A stretch of 8,633 nucleotides of DNA from Pseudomonadota bacterium. GTDB lineage: Bacteria > Pseudomonadota > Alphaproteobacteria > Caulobacterales > Caulobacteraceae. The notes below the pieces were generated by a model. It was not told where the DNA came from. It ran no database searches and saw only the letters and a program-made list of their open reading frames with translations. A program made the position numbers and the translations under genes. Positions 1 through 5,784 of the stretch are shown piece after piece. Position 1 is the first letter of the stretch; each line of letters starts with the position of its first letter. The stretch covers positions 1 through 8,633 of the forward strand of contig JAEZHG010000045.1 in the NCBI GenBank assembly GCA_023436945.1. The letters run 5' to 3'.

Positions 1-492
1 GGCCCCTTCCCCTATGAGGGCGAGGAAGACCCCGACCTGATCAACGCCGGCAAGCAGACCATCACCGAAATTCCCGAGAGCGCCTATTTCTCGTCGGCGG
101 ACTCGTTTGCCATGATCCGTGGCGGCCACATTAACCTGTCGATCCTCGGCGCGATGGAAGTGGCGCAGAACGGCGACATCGCCAACTGGATGATCCCGGG
201 CAAGCTGGTCAAAGGCATGGGCGGCGCAATGGACCTCGTAGCGGGCGTAAAGCGCGTCGTCGTGGTCATGGAACACGCCAACAAGCACGGCCATTCCAAG
301 GTTCTGAAGGCCTGCACCCTGCCCCTGACCGGCACGGGCGTGGTCAGCCGCATCATCACCGATCTGGCAACCTTTGACGTGAAGCCGGATGGTTCGGGTC
401 TGGAACTGATCGAACTGGCCGAGGGCGTCACCCTCGATGAAGTCGCATCCAAGACCGAGGCCGACTACACCGTGGCCGCTGGCGTCGCTTGA
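1..492 (+). CDS. scoB: 3-oxoacid CoA-transferase subunit B, C-terminal part (5' end outside window)
   Basis: This is the last 163 residues of the beta subunit of succinyl-CoA:3-ketoacid CoA-transferase, a cytoplasmic enzyme that moves CoA from succinyl-CoA to acetoacetate in ketone-body or short-chain acid use. The frame is open from base 1 and ends at TGA 490-492. Visible family hallmarks are [19 protein letters not shown] at the first residues, the [14 protein letters not shown] stretch, and the glycine-rich [19 protein letters not shown] block. In this family the catalytic glutamate sits in an ENG(L/I)LG-type motif just before the GP where this fragment begins, so it lies just outside the window. 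The alpha subunit (scoA) would be expected immediately upstream, also outside. The ATG at 112 is internal and is not the gene start. A strong hairpin terminator follows. The family is clear; the exact acyl substrate is inferred from similarity. Confidence 0.95.
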   Translation, partial: GPFPYEGEEDPDLINAGKQTITEIPESAYFSSADSFAMIRGGHINLSILGAMEVAQNGDIANWMIPGKLVKGMGGAMDLVAGVKRVVVVMEHANKHGHSKVLKACTLPLTGTGVVSRIITDLATFDVKPDGSGLELIELAEGVTLDEVASKTEADYTVAAGVA

Positions 493-512
493 TCCGCGCC
501 ACAGGCTGATAT

Positions 513-549
513 GAAGAGAGCCGGAAGCTTCACGCTTCCGGTTCTTTTT
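513..549 (+). terminator. Rho-independent terminator after scoB, possibly bidirectional
   Basis: The arms CCGGAAGC (521-528) and GCTTCCGG (534-541) pair perfectly around a 5-base loop. The stem extends outward through further A-T, G-C and G-T pairs, and a run of five T follows (545-549). It lies 20-57 bases after the scoB stop and directly before the end of the convergent gene, whose stop codon is 552-554. The T-run is good only on the + strand. On the - strand the stem is followed by a poorer CTCTCTTCAT, so termination of the convergent gene here is possible but weaker. Confidence 0.85.
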
Positions 550-551
550 CG

Positions 552-1031
552 TTAGTCCAGCTTGGTCTGGATACGGTGCAGCGCGGGCATGCCCTCAAGC
601 TCGCTGAAGATGGTGGTCGTCTTGCCCTCGCGGGGATCGACGGCAGTGCAAGTAAAGCCTTGGAACGGGTTCTCGCCCTGCCACAGGATCAGCACACCCG
701 GCGAGATCATGGTGGCGCGATAGCTGGTGTTATCCAGTCGGTCGATCTCGTCCATCTGGGCATGGACCGCAGCAAGGTCGGTGATTTCGCGGTTGGAGGC
801 GAAATACATCATCTCGCCATCGGGTTTGAAACGCATGTAGTCGCGCGGGAAGGAAGCGGCGACATTCTCGACGCCCTGCTCGGCGGCATTCACCACCCTG
901 CTTTTCCAGACACCGACCACGTCCTCATAAAGGCAGGGCCTACCCTCCGGCAGTGGTTTGGCCGCGATCTGTGCATTGGCCGATGTTGCCATAAACACCA
1001 TGGCCGCAGACAGTCCGATCAGCTTCAGCAT
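552..1031 (-). CDS. Secreted protein of unknown function with signal peptide
   Basis: I do not recognise the family. The 159-residue product starts with a typical Sec signal peptide: a hydrophobic stretch at residues 4-16 and a probable signal peptidase I site after A18-N19-A20. The mature protein of about 139 residues should therefore be periplasmic or exported. It has two cysteines, C33 near the N-terminus and C128 near the C-terminus, which could form a disulfide. A GVW motif at 40-42 (GxW) recalls the first strand of lipocalin-like barrels, and FKPDG at 68-72 looks like a beta turn, but this is only a hint. The ATG at 1031 is supported by a GGAGG Shine-Dalgarno sequence about 4 bases upstream. 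The gene is separated from the upstream transporter operon by that operon's terminator, so it is probably expressed alone. I could not pick a convincing promoter in 1032-1123. Confidence 0.8.
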   Translation of the reverse strand: MLKLIGLSAAMVFMATSANAQIAAKPLPEGRPCLYEDVVGVWKSRVVNAAEQGVENVAASFPRDYMRFKPDGEMMYFASNREITDLAAVHAQMDEIDRLDNTSYRATMISPGVLILWQGENPFQGFTCTAVDPREGKTTTIFSELEGMPALHRIQTKLD

Positions 1032-1123
1032 ATTCCCTCCAGTTGTTATTTACCCAACCCCTCGGCACGAAGCGCTGCACAGGAACGGCGAAGACCAACC
1101 TATGTTTTCTGGCACAAATGAAA

Positions 1124-1150
1124 AGAGCCGGAACATGAAGTTCCGGCTCT
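1124..1150 (-). terminator. Rho-independent terminator of the MCE transporter operon
   Basis: AGAGCCGGAAC (1124-1134) pairs perfectly with GTTCCGGCTCT (1140-1150) around a 5-base loop, giving an 11-bp stem. On the - strand it is followed by TTTTCATTTG. It begins 12 bases after the lipoprotein stop codon. The + strand side lacks a T-run, so it acts for the leftward operon. The core AGAGCCGGAA is the same as in the scoB terminator arm. Confidence 0.85.
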
Positions 1151-1162
1151 CGTCATTCGGTA

Positions 1163-1798
1163 TCAGTCTTGGGCAGGCGGCGCGGCGGCTACCTCGGCCG
1201 CCGTCCATTCCACGATCTTGCGCACCGTCTCGGCAGTCGCCTCATTATAGGCGCTGACGATGGTCGTGACGCGGTTCGAGGCGGCGGGCTGAACCACATC
1301 GAAGCGCGCGTCCTTGATGATCGAGCGGTCATCGCGGCGCAGCAGTTGCACCGACACAGCCACCTTCACTTCCGGCACTGCGCCCGCAGAGGCATAGACC
1401 GTCTCGAAGCGGCGGATGTCCACGGCAAGGCTCAGGCCATCGCGAACCAGCGGGCCGCTGGTGACACGAAGGCAAGGCGCGCCCGAGGCGAAACCATCCT
1501 GAAGCGCTTCCTCGAACAAGGTCGAGGCCTGCCCCACCCAGCGAGCGCCCGCGATGTAAGCGGTCTCATTGCCCGTAGAGGTCAGGATCTGGTCACCACG
1601 TGCGGCACTGTTGAACTCTACGCGGCGCAGGTTCACGCCCGTGCGGGTGCAGTTCGGCACACTGCCCTGATCCACAGAGCCAAAGGCCGGAACCGTACCG
1701 AACCGATAGGTCTGGAGCGGATCAGGCGACTTCAGCACGGTGCAGGCCGACAGGGCCAGTCCGGCAGCGACAACGGCCACAGACGACAGACGGATCAT
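1163..1798 (-). CDS. ABC-type transport auxiliary lipoprotein (PqiC/ABC_trans_aux type)
   Basis: This 211-residue lipoprotein ends the MCE transporter operon. The N-terminus has a hydrophobic signal with the lipobox L16-S17-A18-C19. Threonine rather than aspartate at +2 predicts sorting to the outer membrane. The next stretch, SPDPLQTYRFG, resembles the Y-x-L/F segment found just after the lipid anchor in the ABC_trans_aux (PF03886) family, to which PqiC belongs. Two further cysteines, C50 and one in GAPCLRV, may form a disulfide. The C-terminus is a helix followed by an Ala/Pro tail. In related systems such lipoproteins pair at the outer membrane with a periplasm-spanning MCE protein. The start ATG overlaps the stop of the MCE gene as ATGA, and GGAGG sits 7 bases upstream of it. 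Family assignment rests on lipobox, length and operon position more than on strong motifs. Confidence 0.82.
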   Translation of the reverse strand: MIRLSSVAVVAAGLALSACTVLKSPDPLQTYRFGTVPAFGSVDQGSVPNCTRTGVNLRRVEFNSAARGDQILTSTGNETAYIAGARWVGQASTLFEEALQDGFASGAPCLRVTSGPLVRDGLSLAVDIRRFETVYASAGAVPEVKVAVSVQLLRRDDRSIIKDARFDVVQPAASNRVTTIVSAYNEATAETVRKIVEWTAAEVAAAPPAQD

Positions 1799-2733
1799 GG
1801 CTGGACCTCCAGTTGTTTGGCCGGAGCACGGCCGATGAATTCACGCGGGCTGCGGCGCACGTTCTCGATCAGGTCTTCCAGAGAGCGGGTGGCCTGATTG
1901 AGCTGGCGCACAGCGTCATTTATCTGCGGCACGGTGGTGGTGCCGAACTCGCCCAGCGGGGCTTCGAGGCCTGATGCCGAACGGTTGATCGAGGCGATGG
2001 CCTGACGGGCTTCTTCCGAGGCCTTGTTGATGTTTTCCAGCGCGGCACGACCGTCGGTGTTGACGATCTGGCGGGCATCGGCACCCAGTTGCTGATACTC
2101 GGCCACAGCGGCATTGGCGCTGGTGATCGCCTGTTCAAGCTGCTGGAACATACCCTTGCGGGCTTCCAGTTCGGCGGTCAGGGCCTCGACGTTACGCACG
2201 CTGGTCGAGAAGGAACGGATATTCTCGTCCGACATGATGCGGTTGATGCGGTTCAGCGCATCCACGGTCTGTTGCAGCACCGTGCCCGAACCCGTCAGCA
2301 GTTCAGCCAGCGGGCTGGCCTGCGACTGGATCACCGGAACCACATGCTCGGCATATTGCGACTTCAACAACGCCGTTTCCGGATCGCCGGCGGTGATCTG
2401 GATATAGTTCAGGCCGGTGATGCCTTGCGGCTCAAGCTGGGCGCGGCTGGTGACGCGAACGGGCGTCGTGCCGTTCAGGCGAACACGGGCCACAACCTGA
2501 TCGGCCTTTTTCGGGTCGAGGTTGAGGTCGGTCACCTCGCCGACGCGGATACCGTTGAAGTGGACCTCGCCACCTTCCGACAGGCCGCGAACGGGGCCGT
2601 AGAAGACGATGTCATAGACGTCGTAGTCCTTGTTGAACTGCAGACGTGCCAACCAGATGGTGAACACAGCCAGCGCCACAAGCAGAACCACTGTGACAAT
2701 GCCGACGGTGGCATAGTGGGCATCTCTTTCCAT
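1795..2733 (-). CDS. mlaD: MCE-domain (MlaD-type) substrate-binding protein of a lipid ABC transporter
   Basis: The 312-residue protein has a single N-terminal transmembrane anchor at residues 11-29, then a typical MCE domain at about 39-117. Family landmarks are the GPVRGLSEGGEV turn, FNGIRVGEV, and LEPQGITGLNYIQI. MCE domains assemble into hexameric rings in the periplasm that pass phospholipids between membrane and transporter. After the MCE domain, residues 150-312 are mostly helical and rich in Ala, Gln, Glu and Asn, which suggests a long coiled-coil tail. E. coli MlaD has only about 183 residues, so this tail is an extension that could form a tube or reach the partner lipoprotein; that role is inferred. 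The start ATG shares a base with the stop of the ATPase gene (TGATG), and AGGAGG lies 10 bases upstream. The gene name follows the family; the cargo and direction of transport are not shown by the sequence. Confidence 0.93.
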   Translation of the reverse strand: MERDAHYATVGIVTVVLLVALAVFTIWLARLQFNKDYDVYDIVFYGPVRGLSEGGEVHFNGIRVGEVTDLNLDPKKADQVVARVRLNGTTPVRVTSRAQLEPQGITGLNYIQITAGDPETALLKSQYAEHVVPVIQSQASPLAELLTGSGTVLQQTVDALNRINRIMSDENIRSFSTSVRNVEALTAELEARKGMFQQLEQAITSANAAVAEYQQLGADARQIVNTDGRAALENINKASEEARQAIASINRSASGLEAPLGEFGTTTVPQINDAVRQLNQATRSLEDLIENVRRSPREFIGRAPAKQLEVQP

Positions 2734-3554
2734 CAGTCTCGGGCCTCCTGTGCGGCGCGGTCAGGCGCAGCGGTGTTTTGGGCGGCACGACCGCGCGGGC
2801 CAAGGAAGTATTCCTTGATCCACGGGTGGTCGGACTTTTCCAGCTCCGAAACGGGAGCCTTGGCCACAACGTGTTTGTCAGCCAGCACGGCCACCTGGTC
2901 ACAGATGGCATAGAGGCTGTCGAGATCGTGCGTGATCATGAAGACCGTCAGGCCCAGATCGCGCGAAAGTTCCAGAATAAGCTGGTCGAAGGCCGCAGCG
3001 CCGATAGGGTCAAGGCCCGCGGTCGGTTCGTCCAGAAATATTAGCTCGGGGTCCAGTGCCAGCGCGCGGGCCAGACCCACGCGCTTCTTCATACCGCCCG
3101 ATAGCTCTGCAGGTTTCAGATAGAGCGCCTCGGGCTTGAGGCCCACCATGGCGACCTTCATCTCGGCCAGTTCGCGGATGGTTTCCTTGGTCAGATTGGT
3201 ATGTTCCACCAGCGGGGCCGAGACGTTCTCAAGCACGTTCAGAGACGAGAACAACGCCCCCTGCTGGAACAGGACGCCCGTCCTGCGCTCTGTGGCGGCA
3301 ACCTCGGCCTCGGTCATGGTCCCGCGCTCGGTTCCGAACAGGGACACACTGCCCGCCTCCGGCTCTTTCAAGCCGATGATGGTGTTCAGCAGCACGGTCT
3401 TACCCGTGCCTGAACCACCGACGACGCCGATGATTTCGCCACGGTTGATCGTCAGGTCGAGGTCCTGGTGGATGGCGCGCTCGCCAAACTGGCTGAGCAG
3501 GCCGCGCACCTCGATAACGGGTTCGGCTTCGACGCTGTTCACAACTTCACTCAT
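2733..3554 (-). CDS. mlaF: ABC transporter ATPase of the MCE/Mla lipid transporter
   Basis: The 273-residue cytoplasmic ATPase powers the transporter. All nucleotide-binding motifs are intact: Walker A GGSGTGKT at 46-53, Q-loop glutamines at 97-98, the ABC signature LSGGMKKR at 151-158, Walker B LIFLDEP at 171-177, D-loop AGLD at 179-182, and the switch histidine in ITHD (H209). The LSGGMKKR signature and the FQQGALFSSLNVLENV segment after the Q-loop are characteristic of MlaF/Ttg2A/TGD3 ATPases. Following residues include a short C-terminal Ala-rich tail. The start ATG overlaps the permease stop as ATGA, and the stop overlaps the start of the MCE gene, so translation of the operon is probably coupled. 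The Shine-Dalgarno sequence in front of it is weak, which fits coupling. Confidence 0.95.
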   Translation of the reverse strand: MSEVVNSVEAEPVIEVRGLLSQFGERAIHQDLDLTINRGEIIGVVGGSGTGKTVLLNTIIGLKEPEAGSVSLFGTERGTMTEAEVAATERRTGVLFQQGALFSSLNVLENVSAPLVEHTNLTKETIRELAEMKVAMVGLKPEALYLKPAELSGGMKKRVGLARALALDPELIFLDEPTAGLDPIGAAAFDQLILELSRDLGLTVFMITHDLDSLYAICDQVAVLADKHVVAKAPVSELEKSDHPWIKEYFLGPRGRAAQNTAAPDRAAQEARD

Positions 3555-4672
3555 ATGCCCAACTCGATAAACAGCAAGGCGAAGATGGCATCGAGGAAGA
3601 TGATGGCAAAGATCGCCTGCACCACCGCAGAGGTCACGCGGCGGCCAAGGCTTTCGACATCACCGCCTACGGCCATGCCCTGACGGCAGCCGATCGCGGC
3701 CACAACCAGTGCAAATACAGGCGCTTTCACCAGACCCACCATCATGTGCTTGGCCATGTAGCCATCCTCCAGCAGGCGCTGGAAGAAGAACGAGGGACCA
3801 AGGCCTAACTGGCTCCACGACACCATCAGGCCGCCGATCAGGCCGCCCAGCATGGCAAGGAAGGTCAGCAGCGGCAGCATGACAACCAACGCCGCCAGTC
3901 GCGGCACAACCAGCGCCTGGAACGGATCAACGCCCATGACACGCATGGCATCGACTTCCTGATTCATACGCATGGAGCCGATTTCAGCCGCGAAGCTGGA
4001 AGCCGAGCGGCCCGCCAGCAGCACGGCGGTAATCACCACCGCAAACTCGCGGAAGACGGCCACGCCGATCAGCTGCACCGCATAGACCCCTGCCCCGAAC
4101 TGGGTCAGCAGATCGACGCCGATAAAGGCGACAACGGCACCGATGAAGAAGTTGGTGATGACCACAATCGGAATGGCATCCAGCCCCGAGCGCTCGACCT
4201 GACTGACCCATGCGGGCCAGCGGATCGCGCGGGGCGAGCGGATTGTGGAGAGCACCGAGAGGATAAGCTGCCCGAGGAAGGCAAACGAGCCCATCATCTC
4301 GGAGATGAAATCGTAGATTCCGCGACCGATCTTGGCGAAGGCGCGGATCATACCGTGCGGGCGTTTGGGCGCAGAGGTACTGGTCTCTTCGAGACACGAG
4401 ACCGTGCCATAGATACGGCCTGCCTGCGGGCGGTCGGCCCACATACCGTCATTGGTCGTGACGTCGGCGGCCTGCTTCAGTGCCAGAGCGCCAGCCGTGT
4501 CGAAACGGCCGAGCTCGGACAGGTCGAGAGCTTCGACCTTGCGCCCTGCCAGTTCGTCTTTGAGGCGTTCAGATATCCGGCCAAGGCCTGTCGCAGACCA
4601 CTCGCCGGACAGGCCGAGGCGAACACCATCATCCTTGGTGGGCTCGATCCGGTAGTCCGCTTTTGTCGTCAT
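3551..4672 (-). CDS. mlaE: MlaE-type permease with fused N-terminal STAS (MlaB-like) domain
   Basis: The 373-residue inner-membrane permease opens the operon. Residues about 7-95 form a STAS-like domain with the hallmark ALDLSELGRFDTAGALAL (48-65). In E. coli this role is played by the separate protein MlaB, so here the two are fused. From about 165 the MlaE domain follows with several hydrophobic helices and the family block at 208-250 (REF..VITAVLLAGR, then EIGSMRMNQEVDAM and MGVDP). It should dimerise and work with two copies of the ATPase. I chose the ATG at 4672 because the STAS fold starts just after it. A TTG at 4732 in the same frame would add 20 residues with no signal or domain and no Shine-Dalgarno sequence. 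The chosen ATG also has only a weak GGCAG upstream, so the start is less certain than the gene. Confidence 0.92.
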   Translation of the reverse strand: MTTKADYRIEPTKDDGVRLGLSGEWSATGLGRISERLKDELAGRKVEALDLSELGRFDTAGALALKQAADVTTNDGMWADRPQAGRIYGTVSCLEETSTSAPKRPHGMIRAFAKIGRGIYDFISEMMGSFAFLGQLILSVLSTIRSPRAIRWPAWVSQVERSGLDAIPIVVITNFFIGAVVAFIGVDLLTQFGAGVYAVQLIGVAVFREFAVVITAVLLAGRSASSFAAEIGSMRMNQEVDAMRVMGVDPFQALVVPRLAALVVMLPLLTFLAMLGGLIGGLMVSWSQLGLGPSFFFQRLLEDGYMAKHMMVGLVKAPVFALVVAAIGCRQGMAVGGDVESLGRRVTSAVVQAIFAIIFLDAIFALLFIELGI

Positions 4673-4712
4673 AGGCTGCCGTAATACTGGATGGGGGAAC
4701 TCGGGCGATTTA

Positions 4713-4729
4713 CCCGCAAATCTAGCGGG
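4713..4729 (-). other. Small hairpin in the presumed leader of the transporter operon
   Basis: CCCGC (4713-4717) and GCGGG (4725-4729) form a perfect 5-bp stem with a 7-base loop, 41 bases upstream of the mlaE ATG. On the - strand the loop side carries GCTAGATTT, close to the GCTANAWC -10 motif described for Caulobacter sigma-73 promoters, but no fitting TTGAC box lies at the expected distance. It could be a leader hairpin, part of a promoter, or chance. Confidence 0.25.
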
Positions 4730-4751
4730 CAAAAAAGCGGTGCATTGCTAA

Positions 4752-4765
4752 GCTTGTCAACAAGC
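4752..4765 (-). promoter_or_regulatory. Palindromic element containing a TTGACA box upstream of mlaE
   Basis: On the - strand GCTTG-TTGA-CAAGC is a perfect 5-bp-arm dyad that includes TTGACA, the -35 consensus. At 17 bases spacing the -10 would be CTTTTT, which is poor. It may be the -35 of the transporter operon promoter, an operator, or neither. It is the best promoter-like word in the 4673-4863 gap. Confidence 0.25.
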
Positions 4766-4789
4766 GATGACAAAATGACCAACAGCAGC

Positions 4790-4819
4790 CACGTCTCGCA
4801 TCCATAAAATGCAGACGTG
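4790..4819. repeat. Imperfect inverted repeat between flgL and mlaE
   Basis: CACGTCT (4790-4796) pairs with AGACGTG (4813-4819), and inside it GCAT (4798-4801) pairs with ATGC (4809-4812), with one bulged C. No T-run follows on the - strand, which argues against an ordinary intrinsic terminator for flgL. On the + strand GCGTTTTGTT follows, but no + strand gene is near. It could be an operator or a weak terminator. Confidence 0.4.
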
Positions 4820-4863
4820 CGCGTTTTGTTCATCACCAAAGGCCAGGCAACGCTTGTTAAGCC

Positions 4864-5784
4864 TTAGCGCAGATAGTCCAGCAGCGAGACCTGACGAAGC
4901 TGGTTGATCACCTGTGCCGAGGCCTGAAGGGCAATCTGTGCCATTTCCAGTTCACTCACGGCCTTGGCCATGTCAGCGTCGGTCTTGGCGGACAGCATCA
5001 CCTCGGCAGAGACCGCGCGATCTTCATGGCCATCGAGAATGGTCTCGACGCGCTTCTGATAGATGCCGTTCTTGGCCTGCTCGTTGACGATCTTGGTCGC
5101 GCTGCCTTCAAAGCGCTGCATCAGGGCGGTCAGGGCGTCGCGGGTTGCGCCGTCCATCTGGCCTTGCAGCGGCGTATTGGCATCCAATGCCTTGAGATCG
5201 CGGAAGACAGCGAACAGCTCACTGCCAAGGTCACTCGCAAGGAAGCCGGTGTCCATGGTGACATTCTCGTCCAGACGGCTGGCTTGGCGTAGCTGGCCGT
5301 TGGCAAAGGCCTCGCCCACCGTGCCCATAGCCGCCATTTCATCCAGCGTTCCTGCGGCTGACGGCGGGACATTCGAAACCCCGCCCGAGAACAGGAACTG
5401 CCCCTGATGCTTGGCATTCAAGGCGTCCGACGAAATCTGGAACTGGATTTCCAGCTCCGCCATCAGACCATCCATACGGCCCGCCGCAATGGCATTGGCA
5501 ATCGCCAGACGCGACGCCGTCGCCGCATCGGCGATACGGCCCATGGCCAAATCCTGACTTTCCAGTCGATCCGCCACGGTCTTGTTCACCTCGATAAAGG
5601 TGTTGATCTTGGTCTGGGTCGATTTCAGCGCGTTCACCGTGGCGGCGTCGCGACCGAAGCCGATTAGGTCGGTGGCGTTCTTCTGGGTCGAGACACGCTT
5701 TTGAGCATCATAGCTGCGCTGCTGCGAGGCCATCAGGTCCAGTAGTGCGGACTGATAGTTACCGTGGGTCGAAACGCGGCTCAT
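4864..5784 (-). CDS. flgL: Flagellar hook-filament junction protein FlgL (HAP3)
   Basis: The 306-residue product is the second junction protein between hook and flagellin filament. It is exported by the flagellar type III apparatus and so has no signal peptide. The N-terminus MSRVSTHGNYQSALLDLMASQ and the following VSTQKNATDLIGFGRDAATV fit the conserved flagellin/FlgL helical region, with the usual N-x-x-x-DL-IGFGRD equivalent of the flagellin NxxxDDAAG motif. The C-terminus, ending in SLLDYLR after a long helix, is the matching C-terminal helix that packs with it. Length is typical for FlgL. The start overlaps the flgK stop as ATGA, and a GGGGATGG purine run precedes it, so it is co-transcribed with flgK and translationally coupled. 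No clear terminator follows, so some readthrough into the transporter operon on the same strand is possible. Confidence 0.93.
   Translation of the reverse strand: MSRVSTHGNYQSALLDLMASQQRSYDAQKRVSTQKNATDLIGFGRDAATVNALKSTQTKINTFIEVNKTVADRLESQDLAMGRIADAATASRLAIANAIAAGRMDGLMAELEIQFQISSDALNAKHQGQFLFSGGVSNVPPSAAGTLDEMAAMGTVGEAFANGQLRQASRLDENVTMDTGFLASDLGSELFAVFRDLKALDANTPLQGQMDGATRDALTALMQRFEGSATKIVNEQAKNGIYQKRVETILDGHEDRAVSAEVMLSAKTDADMAKAVSELEMAQIALQASAQVINQLRQVSLLDYLR

Noticed and set aside
1169..1897. Open frame of 242 codons on the + strand over the lipoprotein gene
   Set aside because: It is a low-complexity Arg/His-rich complement of the lipoprotein frame, whose lipobox, Shine-Dalgarno sequence and operon overlap are all convincing.
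2089..2913. Open frame of 274 codons on the + strand over the MCE protein and ATPase genes
   Set aside because: It is antisense to two clear genes, is His/Arg/Gly/Gln-rich in the manner of a complement frame, and has no family features.
4673..4732. Upstream TTG start that would lengthen the permease by 20 residues
   Set aside because: The extra residues add no signal or domain, there is no Shine-Dalgarno sequence before the TTG, and the STAS domain begins just after the ATG at 4672.
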